Below are positions 35,850-44,952 of a stretch of DNA of 64,000 bases, in pieces. The DNA comes from Anaerolineaceae bacterium (GTDB taxonomy: Bacteria > Chloroflexota > Anaerolineae > Aggregatilineales > Phototrophicaceae), in contig NZXX01000001.1 of NCBI GenBank assembly GCA_002702065.1, forward strand, positions 2,046,001 to 2,110,000. The letters are read 5' to 3'. The position numbers and the translations under genes were made by a program. The stretch's first letter is position 1. Every line of letters begins with the position of its first letter. The notes beneath the pieces are model-generated. The model did not search any database, was not told the origin of the DNA, and saw only the letters and a list, made by a program, of their open reading frames with translations.

Positions 35850-38083
35850 CACGCAGGCTCCCAATTAAAGTAAAGTTCTATGGGTGGGCAGTTGGGGTCG
35901 ACTTCATCCGTCTCGCGCCGGTGGAGCAGGGCGGTTTTGACAATCAGCCGGAGGCGGGCGCTGTTGTCGATCTTTACCGATACAGGCGTCGTGGGCTGAT
36001 TGCGGGCATAGCGCGCTGCGTTTTCCCCAATGGCTTCGTACGTTTCCAGCGTCAGGCTGGGTGATTGCGGAAAGAGTTCGAGATTGTTCAATGGGGCCAG
36101 ACCACGCTTCTGGATTACGGCGGTGCCGCGCGATTGCAGCCCAATGCCAATGCCGCTGCCACTCAGACGGGCAGCCACATGCCCGATTGCGGCGCAATCC
36201 GAGCTGTGATAGACCTTGACGACGCGGGCAACCAGACCAGTCCGGGCGATGCCGGTGAGTATGGCCTTCAATACATCTTCATGACTCAGGCCGTTGATGG
36301 TGCTGGTGAGGGCCGTGCCGAATGCCGGGCCGACGCCGACGACAACTTCAGCCTGTGTTCCGGCTGCGGCTGGCCCAATCTCGGCAAGGTTTTCAAGTGC
36401 TGTCCCTTCATTGGCTTCGATGAATTCCTGCGGTGACTTCGCCTGTGGTATGGCCTGAACTTCCTGCCAGCGTGCGCCATCCATATGATAGCCTGTGCCG
36501 GGACCAGCGTAGTCGTTGGGGTCGTTGATCGCACTCTGGACCTGAAAATTGCGATCAAAAATCGCTGAGGGTTGGAGATAGTCACCGGCCACACGCTGAC
36601 GCCCCATTTCCAGAACATTACGCGCAGTTTCCGTAAAACCATGTTTTTCAAGCGCCTGGACGATATGCAACAGCGTAACATCGCTTTCCAGAAATGCATC
36701 TGCCGCAGCCAGATCAGCCACCAGATCGCGGGCTGGCATGTCGTCGCTGCTATGGGCTGTTACGGCGGCTTCGATCTCTTCATCCGTGATGGGGGGAAAC
36801 CCAAGTTCGTCATAGACGGCACGCATGGCATTGGCGGCTGTACGGCGTACTTCGAGCGCTTCGGCTTCGCTGATCGGACGTAAGCCGCCATCCACCTGCA
36901 TATCCCGTTGCAGCACGTTGTAATCATCAAAGTCTTCAGCATCGAAGTTGCCGCCGCCGAACAGGTTATCCCGCTTGGGTACGGCGCTGTAGCCAGAGAA
37001 AATAAAATCGGTGCCGGGTATAAACTGAAGCATCAGCTTGGCTGATTTGCGGATAGCAGAGTGAGAGGCGAGTGCGTCGTTGCCCGACGCGACTTCGAGA
37101 CCGAGCATGGATGCCAGCAGATTTTCAGCCAGCACGGCCCGCACTCCACCAGGCAAAGCTTCGGGAAGCGCAATGCAGGAGATTGATCCGTTCTGCACGC
37201 CCTGGCTGCCGGCGCCGCGTGTGACCAGCAGACACCGCGCTTCGAGATAGAGCATGGATTTTTGCTCGGCCTGGCCCATCAAGGCTTCGGAACCAGTGCC
37301 GGATGTAAAGCGCACCTTGATGCCACGTGAGGCATAGGCGGAGGCTAGAAACGCCTTCGACCAGGGGGTGTCGTCCCCATCGACAAAAACCTGCTCCGTG
37401 CCATAGACGGAGAGGGTTTCGGCGTACGATGTCAGCCCCTTGATCGCAAGCCGCAAGCCAAGCGCCTCTTCGACAGCACATTGAGTCAGGACACCGCCGC
37501 GTCCGGTTTGCGTGCCGATGAGTATCGCCAGCGCATTGAGTGGGGCGTTGCGCGCGACCCGGACGGTGGTTTCGACCTCGGCAAAGCCACGCCGCGCCGC
37601 TTCTGCCGCGTCCGCTGCGAGCAGGGCAGGGTGTTCGCGCCAGTTGGTGACATGAGCCTGATTCGCTGGTGTACGACGAATGCGCATTTTAGCCAGCGCC
37701 ATCATCATTTCCAGCACGGTCATGTGACGGATGATGTCGCACAATTTGGCAGGTGTGCAGCCGGAAACAAGACGATGAACATCGGTACGGCTGTACTGAA
37801 TATCCACCAGCATTCGCGCGATCGACTGTGAATCGGTCCGCATGGCCTCTTCGGCAACTGCGAGGTCAAGGCTGTGATGCGCAATAAACCAATCAATGGA
37901 GTCAAAGTCTGCGAGCGCCTTGCCATCCATTTCAATGACCCGGCCCTGTTCCAGTTTGAGACTGGGCTGCGGGTCGTAGGGGCTATCGGTGACAGTCAGA
38001 CCTGCCTCAGGCCAGGGGTCTACAAATGTCTCGCGATTAATGTCGCGTTCGGCCAGAAGCGCAAAACGGCGTGATGGGTTCAT
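35849..38083 (-). CDS. B12-dependent diol/glycerol dehydratase, fused large and medium subunits
   Basis: 744 residues from the ATG at 38083 (MNPSRRFALLAERDINRETF); the open frame extends to 38587 but the extra part has no family features. Residues 1 to ~545 match the PduC large subunit, with TPAKLCDIIRHMTVLEMMMA, RRTPANQAHVTN, GTEQVFVDGDDTPWSK, FTSGTGSEALMG and DFDDYNVLQRDM. Residues ~590-744 match the PduD medium subunit, with EVVVGVGPAFG, RLSGSGIGIGLQSRGTAVI and LNNLELFPQSPSLTLETY. In enterobacteria these are separate chains. The enzyme dehydrates 1,2-diols or glycerol to aldehydes through adenosylcobalamin radicals. No reactivase (DdrA/B) genes or microcompartment shell genes are nearby. 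Confidence 0.92.
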   Translation of the reverse strand: MNPSRRFALLAERDINRETFVDPWPEAGLTVTDSPYDPQPSLKLEQGRVIEMDGKALADFDSIDWFIAHHSLDLAVAEEAMRTDSQSIARMLVDIQYSRTDVHRLVSGCTPAKLCDIIRHMTVLEMMMALAKMRIRRTPANQAHVTNWREHPALLAADAAEAARRGFAEVETTVRVARNAPLNALAILIGTQTGRGGVLTQCAVEEALGLRLAIKGLTSYAETLSVYGTEQVFVDGDDTPWSKAFLASAYASRGIKVRFTSGTGSEALMGQAEQKSMLYLEARCLLVTRGAGSQGVQNGSISCIALPEALPGGVRAVLAENLLASMLGLEVASGNDALASHSAIRKSAKLMLQFIPGTDFIFSGYSAVPKRDNLFGGGNFDAEDFDDYNVLQRDMQVDGGLRPISEAEALEVRRTAANAMRAVYDELGFPPITDEEIEAAVTAHSSDDMPARDLVADLAAADAFLESDVTLLHIVQALEKHGFTETARNVLEMGRQRVAGDYLQPSAIFDRNFQVQSAINDPNDYAGPGTGYHMDGARWQEVQAIPQAKSPQEFIEANEGTALENLAEIGPAAAGTQAEVVVGVGPAFGTALTSTINGLSHEDVLKAILTGIARTGLVARVVKVYHSSDCAAIGHVAARLSGSGIGIGLQSRGTAVIQKRGLAPLNNLELFPQSPSLTLETYEAIGENAARYARNQPTTPVSVKIDNSARLRLIVKTALLHRRETDEVDPNCPPIELYFNWEPA

Positions 38084-38152
38084 TGTATTCTCGAAAAAGC
38101 TTAACTTTGTGTCGGCTATTTTAACCAGACATACAACCGTTAGCCAATGGCC

Positions 38153-38182
38153 TTGAGTGGACTCGAATGTTTCGTGTAAACT
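38153..38182 (+). promoter_or_regulatory. Possible promoter of the MFS transporter gene
   Basis: TTGAGT (38153-38158) and TAAACT (38177-38182) are separated by 18 bp and lie 30 bp upstream of the ATG at 38213, in the 129-bp divergent gap with the diol dehydratase operon. The consensus match is partial. Confidence 0.3.
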
Positions 38183-38212
38183 TGGACTTATTTCATAGAA
38201 AAGCCCAACTTC

Positions 38213-39427
38213 ATGCCTGTGTACCTCCAACGTGCTGCCAGCGTGCTGCGGCACCCACTTGTGTTTGCCTTTTATCTGCCATCGCTGTTGTTTAGCATCT
38301 CCATGGGGCTGATCAAGCCGATCCTGCCTTTGTACGCGCTGGATTTCACATCTTCGTACGGCATTATCGGTATTATTCTGGCAGGTGACGCGCTGGGTAC
38401 GGTGCTGGGGGATATCCCAGCGGGCATTTTGTTGCGGCGCATGCGCGACAAGCAGGTCATGGTCATTGGTCTGGGGATCGTTGTGTTTTCGATGATCATG
38501 CTCTATTGGGCAGATACCGTCCTGCTGGTGATTTTGTTGTTGTTTTTGTTTGGGGTGGGGCGCGCCCTGTTTAATGTCTCGACCCATATGTATCTGGCAG
38601 CCGGGGTTCAGTTCGGCAATCGGGGCAAGGCGATTGCCTCCTACGGGGGTATTGGCCGCATTGGTAACGCGATTGGTCCGGTGATTGGCGGCTCGGTGGC
38701 TACCGCATTCAACCTGCGTGCTCCGTTCCTCGTCTTTGCCTTTTTAGGCCTGGCTGCTATCACGCTCGTTATCCTGAGACTGCGCAGTCAGGACATTGAT
38801 CTGAAAGGACAAGATCAACATCATTTCTCCCTGCGGTCAACCGTGAAGTCAAACTCACGGACGTTTGCGGTGGCTGGTGCCGGGCAATTATTCGCGCAGA
38901 TGATTCGGGCTGGACGCAACGTCATCATCCCGCTTTACGCCGCAGACGTGCTAGGGCTGGACGCTCAGACAATCGGCATTCTGATCAGCATTTCGTGGGG
39001 GCTGGATATGCTGTTGTTCTACCCTGCCGGCTGGATTATGGATAACCTGGGCCGGAAATACGCCATTGTTCCCAGTTTCGTCATTCAGACAGTCGCTATG
39101 GTGATGGTGGCTTTCTCAACAGATTTCGCCAGTTTGCTCATCGCTTCGGGCCTGATGGGGCTGGGGAATGGCATCAGCAGCGGTACGATGATGACATTAG
39201 GTTCTGATCTCGCCCCGCCGGATTCCCGCGGTGACTTCCTGGGTGTCTGGCGTCTGATTGGTGATGTGGGGGCGACCGGTGCGCCGTTGGTGGTCGGGTG
39301 GGTTGCTGGTTTGGTGGTGCTGCCTGCTGCTGCCGGTGCCTTGTCTGGCGCAGGTATCCTGGCTGCCCTGATATTTGCGTTTTTAGTGCCTGAGCCGCTC
39401 AAGAAAAATCCTCGCAAACGAATATAA
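38213..39427 (+). CDS. Major facilitator superfamily transporter
   Basis: 404 residues with about 12 hydrophobic helices in two halves. The inter-helix 2-3 loop RRMRDKQVMVIG is the family motif A region (GxLxDRxGRK type), and the second half has the matching GWIMDNLGRKYAI. A charged cytoplasmic loop sits near residues 185-205. Likely an uptake or efflux carrier for a small metabolite. The divergent diol dehydratase and the downstream 2-hydroxyacid dehydrogenase suggest a sugar-acid or polyol, but the sequence does not prove it. Confidence 0.88.
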   Translation: MPVYLQRAASVLRHPLVFAFYLPSLLFSISMGLIKPILPLYALDFTSSYGIIGIILAGDALGTVLGDIPAGILLRRMRDKQVMVIGLGIVVFSMIMLYWADTVLLVILLLFLFGVGRALFNVSTHMYLAAGVQFGNRGKAIASYGGIGRIGNAIGPVIGGSVATAFNLRAPFLVFAFLGLAAITLVILRLRSQDIDLKGQDQHHFSLRSTVKSNSRTFAVAGAGQLFAQMIRAGRNVIIPLYAADVLGLDAQTIGILISISWGLDMLLFYPAGWIMDNLGRKYAIVPSFVIQTVAMVMVAFSTDFASLLIASGLMGLGNGISSGTMMTLGSDLAPPDSRGDFLGVWRLIGDVGATGAPLVVGWVAGLVVLPAAAGALSGAGILAALIFAFLVPEPLKKNPRKRI

Positions 39428-39496
39428 TTTGTGTGTCCTGTTTTTGCTGGGTAGTATTTACCGTTGCCGCTACAAGCATGGACACCGGAGGCCACG

Positions 39497-42427
39497 ATGC
39501 TAACTGAGACCACTATTCAAGCCTTCATGCAGGAGCTTGATGCACGCACGTTCGGTGATGTCCGGACGGACGCGTATAGCAAGATGCTGTATAGTACGGA
39601 TGCCAGCATGTATCAGATCATGCCGCATGGTGTCCTGATCCCGAAAAACAATGATGATGTTCATGCCGCTGTCGAGCTTGCCGCCAAGCACAAAATGCCG
39701 ATTCTGCCGCGTACGGCGGGCAGCAGCCTGGCCGGGCAGGCGGTAAATGAAGCACTGGTAATTGATTTCACGACCCATTTGGATGAAATCCTTGAGGTGA
39801 ACACGGATGAACACTGGGTACGGCTGCAACCGGGCCGTGTTCTGGATGAGCTGAATCTGCACCTCAAACCGATGCATCTGCAATTTGGTCCGGACCCTGC
39901 CAGCAGTAATCGAGCAGCGATGGGCGGCATTGTTTCGAATAACTCCACAGGCAGCCATTCGATTGTCTACGGCATGACGGCGGATCATATTCTGGAAGCA
40001 ACCGTCATTTTGGCAGATGGGACGATTACGACCTTTAAGCCACTTTCAGACGACGAACTGCGACAGCATCAGCAGCGCCCCGGGCTTGAAGGCCAGATTT
40101 ACCAGCGGATTGACGCCCTGACCCGTGATAATGCGTCGATTATCGCCAACGGCACCCCCCGTCATTGGCGGCGCTGCGGGGGTTATAACCTGGACCGCTT
40201 TGTTACGGAAGGTGTGCACTTCCATCACGAACGCGACACACGCTTTAATCTGGCGAATCTGATTTGTGGTGGTGAAGGTACGCTCGGTGTGATCACCGAA
40301 CTGAAGCTCAATCTGGTGCCAACACCCACCCGCACAGCGGTCGCTGTCGTCCATTTTGATGACCTGTTCACCGCCCTTAAGGCAGTGCCTGTCATGCTGG
40401 AGGTTGACCCCACGACGGTTGAACTCATTGATCAGCTTGGCTTGCGGTTGTGCCGGGACGTGCCGGAATATGCCCGGTTGCTCAACCGGATCATCGATGG
40501 CAGCCCGAACTGCGTGTTGATCACCGAGTTTTACGGTGAATCTGAGGCAGAGCTGAGAGCCAAGATCGACCGCCTGCAAAGGCATCTGGAGCAGCAAAGC
40601 GCCGGTGCAACCAACATTGTTGCGGCTATCGACCGCGATCATGTGGATGACGTGTGGTTTGTGCGCAAGGCGGCTTTTGGCCTGATGATGGGGGTTAAGG
40701 GTGACCATAAACCGCTGTCGTTTATCGAAGATTCGGCAGTACCGGTCGAACATCTGGCGGAATACGTGATCAAGGTTGAGGAGTTTTGCCACAGCATCGG
40801 CACCGAAGTGTCGTACTATGCTCACGCGAGCGCAGGCTGTGTCCACATCCATCCGCTGGTCAACACCAAAGCCGCTACCGAAATCGCCAAAATGCCGGAC
40901 ATCCTCGATTTTTCGGTTGATCTGCTGCATGGCTACGGAGGGTCACTGTCGAGCGAACACGGTGATGGCAAGGCCCGCAGCTGGCTGAACAAGCGTTTCT
41001 TTGGGCCAGAGCTTTACAGCCTGTATCAGGACGTCAAGCACACATTTGACCCGGAGAATATCCTGAACCCCGGCAATGTCGTGGATGCGCCGTCGATGGA
41101 AGGCAGCCAGCGATTTGGTGAGGCGTACCATGTGATCCCCATTCAGCCTAAGCTGGACTTCAGCGGCGAACTCGGTTTTGATCGAGCCGTCGAAATGTGC
41201 AGTGGCATGGGTGTGTGTCGCAAGATGACCGGCGGGACGATGTGCCCCAGCTTTATGGTGACGCGTGACGAGGAGCACAGTACGCGCGGGCGCGCCAATG
41301 CATTACGGGCGGCGATGGCTGGGGTTCTGCCCCCCGGCGAATTTACCAGCAAGCGTATGTATGACGTGATGGATTTGTGCGTGTCCTGCAAGGCTTGTAA
41401 AGCGGAATGCCCGTCTGCCGTGGACATGGGGAAGATCAAAGTCGAATTTCTGGCACAATACCATGAAGCGAATGGGACGCCGCTGCGCACCCGTATGTTC
41501 GGTCATATTGCTTCGCTCAGCCGCCTTAGCAGCGGTGTGCTGGCCCCGCTGGCGAACATGGGCATTCGTAATCCGATCGTGCGGAATGCGATGGAACGGT
41601 TTATGGGAATCAGCAGCAAGCGAACGCTGCCGACTTTTGCATGGGAACCTTTTACCGAGTGGTTTGAGAAGCACCGTGAAGCCCATAAGGCAGCGGCGAC
41701 AGCAAAACCAGTCGTTTTGTTTAATGACACCTTCAACACGTACAACTACCCGAACATTGCTATTGCGGCTACTGAGGTATTGGAAAAGCTGGGTTACGCC
41801 ATCACGCTGCCGGGACATGGGTGCTGCGGCAGGCCAATGATCTCGAAGGGGCTGGTTGACGATGCGCGAGCAGCCGCACAGGATGTGGTGGACAAGTTGG
41901 CTCCTTATGCGCGGCAGGGGATCCCGATTGTGGGTCTGGAACCAAGCTGCCTGCTGACCTTGCGCGAGGAATACCTGTACCTGCTGCCTGATGACCCGGA
42001 TGTTCAGCTGGTCGCCGACCATGCGTTCACGTTTGAGGAATTTATCGTGAAACTGGCTGATGAAGGGGAGTTGAACGTCAAATTTACTGAGGACCAGCGG
42101 GAAATCTTGCTGCACGGGCACTGCCACCAGAAGGCGCTGGTCGGCACGGTTCCCAGTAAAAGATTGCTCTCGCTGCCGCCGAACTATACTGTGAAAGAAG
42201 TGGATTCGGGCTGCTGTGGCATGGCGGGTTCGTTTGGCTACGAAGCGGAGCATTACGATATTTCGATTAAAATGGCGGAGCGCCGTTTGCTACCAGCCGT
42301 ACGCGAGGCCGGGTCACAGACTATCGTAGTTGCTGCCGGGGTGAGCTGTCGCCAGCAGATCAAACACGGCACGGATCAGCAAGCACTGCATCCGGCGGAA
42401 GTGCTGCGGGATGCCATTCTAAATTAA
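39497..42427 (+). CDS. FAD-linked 2-hydroxyacid dehydrogenase fused to Fe-S/CCG electron-transfer subunit (GlcD-GlcF type)
   Basis: 976 residues from the ATG at 39497 with GGAGG six bases upstream. The N-terminal FAD-binding type-4 domain has PRTAGSSLAGQAV and MGGIVSNNSTGSHS. The FAD-oxidase C-terminal domain follows with YYAHASAGCVHIHPL. Two 4Fe-4S sites then appear: CSGMGVC...GGTMCPS and CVSCKACKAECP. Two CCG domains close the protein (GHGCCGRPM and DSGCCGMAGSFGYE). Such fusions oxidise D-lactate, glycolate or D-2-hydroxyglutarate and pass electrons to the quinone pool, probably menaquinone here. It precedes two enolase-superfamily dehydratases by 25 bp, so the cluster is read as sugar-acid oxidation. 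Confidence 0.9.
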   Translation: MLTETTIQAFMQELDARTFGDVRTDAYSKMLYSTDASMYQIMPHGVLIPKNNDDVHAAVELAAKHKMPILPRTAGSSLAGQAVNEALVIDFTTHLDEILEVNTDEHWVRLQPGRVLDELNLHLKPMHLQFGPDPASSNRAAMGGIVSNNSTGSHSIVYGMTADHILEATVILADGTITTFKPLSDDELRQHQQRPGLEGQIYQRIDALTRDNASIIANGTPRHWRRCGGYNLDRFVTEGVHFHHERDTRFNLANLICGGEGTLGVITELKLNLVPTPTRTAVAVVHFDDLFTALKAVPVMLEVDPTTVELIDQLGLRLCRDVPEYARLLNRIIDGSPNCVLITEFYGESEAELRAKIDRLQRHLEQQSAGATNIVAAIDRDHVDDVWFVRKAAFGLMMGVKGDHKPLSFIEDSAVPVEHLAEYVIKVEEFCHSIGTEVSYYAHASAGCVHIHPLVNTKAATEIAKMPDILDFSVDLLHGYGGSLSSEHGDGKARSWLNKRFFGPELYSLYQDVKHTFDPENILNPGNVVDAPSMEGSQRFGEAYHVIPIQPKLDFSGELGFDRAVEMCSGMGVCRKMTGGTMCPSFMVTRDEEHSTRGRANALRAAMAGVLPPGEFTSKRMYDVMDLCVSCKACKAECPSAVDMGKIKVEFLAQYHEANGTPLRTRMFGHIASLSRLSSGVLAPLANMGIRNPIVRNAMERFMGISSKRTLPTFAWEPFTEWFEKHREAHKAAATAKPVVLFNDTFNTYNYPNIAIAATEVLEKLGYAITLPGHGCCGRPMISKGLVDDARAAAQDVVDKLAPYARQGIPIVGLEPSCLLTLREEYLYLLPDDPDVQLVADHAFTFEEFIVKLADEGELNVKFTEDQREILLHGHCHQKALVGTVPSKRLLSLPPNYTVKEVDSGCCGMAGSFGYEAEHYDISIKMAERRLLPAVREAGSQTIVVAAGVSCRQQIKHGTDQQALHPAEVLRDAILN

Positions 42428-42452
42428 ATTCTCATTCGACAGGAGTTTTTAG

Positions 42453-43730
42453 ATGACCGATATCTCAAGACCGGAAGACAATATCAATACGCATTCGCGA
42501 CCTTCGGAACTGCGTATTACGGATATGCGGATTGCCAACCTGACCGGGATGCCGATGGATTGCTCGATCATCCGGCTCGATACCAATCAGGGGATTTCCG
42601 GCTACGGCGAGGTGCGAGACTGGGCATCACCAACCTTTGCCCTGCTGCTGAAGCGGCTCGTTATCGGTGAAAACCCGTGCAATGTGGATAAGGTTTTCCG
42701 CAAGATTAAGCAGTTTGGTCATCATGCGCGTCAGGCTGGTGGGGTTTGCGGCATCGAAATGGCGCTGATGGACCTGGCAGGCAAGGCGTATGGTGTACCG
42801 GCATATATGCTAGCCGGCGGTAAATTCCGGGATAAGGTGCTGTGCTACTGCGATACACCCAGTGTCGCGGATGGTACCCAAATGGGGCAGTTATTGAAGC
42901 AGCGCATGGAGATGGGCTTCCGTTTCCTCAAGATGGATGTCGGTATCAGCCTGCTGCGCGACATCCCCGGCACGCTCATCGCCCCCCCAGGAATGATCGA
43001 ATCCCGCGACGTTATGCATCCTTTCACCGGTATTCAGATTACGGAAAAGGGTATTGAAGTTCTGGTGGAATATGTCCGGGCAGTGCGCGAGGTGATTGGA
43101 TACGAAGTGCCACTGGCGGTTGATCACTTCGGCCATATCGGTCTGGAATCCTGTATCCGGTTGGGGCAGGCGCTCGATCAGTTTACGCTGGCGTGGTACG
43201 AGGATATGATCCCCTGGCAATTTACGGATCAGTATGTACGGCTGTCGCAGTCTGTCACGACGCCCATTTGTACCGGTGAGGATATTTATCTGAAAGAAGG
43301 CTTCAAGCCGCTTCTTGAATCACGCGGGGTGGCGATCATTCATCCGGACCTGGCGACATCGGGCGGTATCCTGGAAACCAAGAAAATTGGTGATATGGCG
43401 CAGGATTATGGCGTGGCGATGGCGATGCACATGGCCGGTTCACCGATTTCGGCACTGGCAAATGTCCATTGCGCCGCGGCGACCCAGAATTTCCTCGTGC
43501 TGGAAAATCATTCGGTAGATCTACCGTGGTGGAGTGGTATGGTCGCAGGGCTGCCCAATCCACTCATTCGTGATGGTTATATCGACGTGCCCGAAACGCC
43601 CGGATTGGGTTTTACAGATGTCGACGAAGACGTGTGCCGCACGCAGCTTGATCCGCGCATACCGGTCTATTTTGATGAACCGACAGAAATTTGGGATAAA
43701 GAGCGATCCAACGATCGCCTTTGGAGCTAA
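42453..43730 (+). CDS. Enolase-superfamily (mandelate racemase/muconate lactonizing type) dehydratase
   Basis: 425 residues. The N-terminal capping domain (about 20-140) has IRLDTNQGISGYGEV. The barrel shows KMDVG on strand 2, a metal-binding Asp in PLAVDHFG, then WYEDMIPW and a third acidic ligand in CTGEDIY, with HMAGSP late in the barrel. AGGAG precedes the start. The family includes acid-sugar dehydratases (gluconate, galactonate, idonate). The second metal ligand region reads YEDM rather than the common VEEP, so assignment to a substrate is open. The gene overlaps the following ManD-like reading frame region only beyond its chosen start. Confidence 0.82.
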   Translation: MTDISRPEDNINTHSRPSELRITDMRIANLTGMPMDCSIIRLDTNQGISGYGEVRDWASPTFALLLKRLVIGENPCNVDKVFRKIKQFGHHARQAGGVCGIEMALMDLAGKAYGVPAYMLAGGKFRDKVLCYCDTPSVADGTQMGQLLKQRMEMGFRFLKMDVGISLLRDIPGTLIAPPGMIESRDVMHPFTGIQITEKGIEVLVEYVRAVREVIGYEVPLAVDHFGHIGLESCIRLGQALDQFTLAWYEDMIPWQFTDQYVRLSQSVTTPICTGEDIYLKEGFKPLLESRGVAIIHPDLATSGGILETKKIGDMAQDYGVAMAMHMAGSPISALANVHCAAATQNFLVLENHSVDLPWWSGMVAGLPNPLIRDGYIDVPETPGLGFTDVDEDVCRTQLDPRIPVYFDEPTEIWDKERSNDRLWS

Positions 43731-43750
43731 AGCCAAAAAAGGAAAATTTG

Positions 43751-44950
43751 ATGCCTGTTACTATTAAAGACGTGCAGGTGATCGCCACTCAACCGGGGCG
43801 GTCGCATCTGATTATTGTGAAAGTGATTACCTCGGAGCCGGGTTTGTATGGCCTGGGCTGTGCCACGTTTACACAACGCTGGCACGCGGTCGTCGCTGCC
43901 ATCGAAAAGCACCTGAAGCCATTTGTGCTGGGGCGGGATGTTTCGCGCATTGAAGAGATGTTTCGCATGGCGATGGTACACAGTTACTGGCGCAATGGCC
44001 CGGTGCTGAATAACGCGATTTCCGGCATTGATCAGGCCCTGTGGGACATCAAAGGCAAAATGGCCGGGATGCCCGTGTACGATCTGCTGGGCGGCAAGGT
44101 GCGGGAAGCGGCTGCCGTCTACGTTCATGCCGATGGCACATCACCGGAAGAAGTCGCGTCGAATGTTCAGAAATACATGGACCAGGGGTTTCGCTTTATC
44201 CGGGTGCAGATGGGCGGCTATGGCGGTAAAAGCAGCCTGATGACCAAACCGGAGGGAGCACCGGATGGCGCATATTATGACCCGCGGGAATACTGCCGCA
44301 ATATGCTCAAAATGATCGCGCATGTGCGTAAGACGGTGGGCGATGAAGTCGAGCTGCTGCATGACATCCACGAGCGTCTGATGCCGATTGATGCGGTGCG
44401 GTTTGCCAAAGACGTGGAACCCTACAATCTATTTTTCCTGGAGGACTCGCTGGCGCCGGAAGATATTGACTATTTCCGCCATATCCGCCAGCAGTGCTCA
44501 ACCCGGATTGCGATGGGTGAGTTATTTAACAACCCGCGTGAGTGGCAACCCTTGATCGAGGAACGGCTGATTGATTTCATTCGTATGCACGTCAGCCAGA
44601 TGGGCGGGATCACCCCGGCGCGGGACGTCGCCCTGTTTGCGAACATGTACGGCGCGAAAACCGCGTGGCATGGACCAGGAGATACGTCGCCAGTGGGTCA
44701 TGCGGCTAACCTGCATCTTGATGTGTGGGCGCCCAATTTTGGCATTCAGGAATGGTACCGCGCTTCCGAACTGGAATACGAGATGTTCCCTGGTCTGCCG
44801 GAGGTTCGTGACGGCTATATGTACCCAAATGACAAACCGGGTTTGGGTATCGACATTGATGAAGAACTGGCAGCGAAATACCCGTGTGAAGATGAAATCG
44901 AGATGTGGACACAGACGCGCTGGCCAGACGGTACACCGGCCCGGCCCTAG
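43751..44950 (+). CDS. Mannonate dehydratase-like enolase-superfamily protein (ManD/RspA group)
   Basis: 399 residues from the ATG at 43751 with AAAGGAAAA upstream; a longer reading to 43721 overlaps the previous gene. ManD-group features include SYWRNGPVLNNAISGIDQAL, LLHDIHERLMPIDAVRFAKD, FFLEDSLAPE, RIAMGELFNNPREW and WHGPGDTSPVGHAANLHLD. The tail NDKPGLGIDIDEELAAKYP is also typical. The group dehydrates D-mannonate or D-gluconate to 2-keto-3-deoxygluconate; some members are nearly inactive regulators (RspA). The convergent KDG-kinase-like gene 2 bp away fits a KDG route. Confidence 0.87.
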   Translation: MPVTIKDVQVIATQPGRSHLIIVKVITSEPGLYGLGCATFTQRWHAVVAAIEKHLKPFVLGRDVSRIEEMFRMAMVHSYWRNGPVLNNAISGIDQALWDIKGKMAGMPVYDLLGGKVREAAAVYVHADGTSPEEVASNVQKYMDQGFRFIRVQMGGYGGKSSLMTKPEGAPDGAYYDPREYCRNMLKMIAHVRKTVGDEVELLHDIHERLMPIDAVRFAKDVEPYNLFFLEDSLAPEDIDYFRHIRQQCSTRIAMGELFNNPREWQPLIEERLIDFIRMHVSQMGGITPARDVALFANMYGAKTAWHGPGDTSPVGHAANLHLDVWAPNFGIQEWYRASELEYEMFPGLPEVRDGYMYPNDKPGLGIDIDEELAAKYPCEDEIEMWTQTRWPDGTPARP

Positions 44951-44952
44951 CC

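Noticed and set aside
38084..38212. Cobalamin riboswitch before the diol dehydratase gene
   Set aside because: The gap is only 129 bp and shared with a divergent gene; no B12-box-like conserved element was recognised.
35849..38587. N-terminal extension of the diol dehydratase to 38587
   Set aside because: The extra 168 residues show no family similarity and would read through the divergent MFS gene start; the PduC-like start is at 38083.
42453..44950. Enolase-superfamily genes considered as the missing menC
   Set aside because: Their motifs fit acid-sugar dehydratases (ManD/RspA type and related), and they lie far from the men operon with sugar-acid genes.
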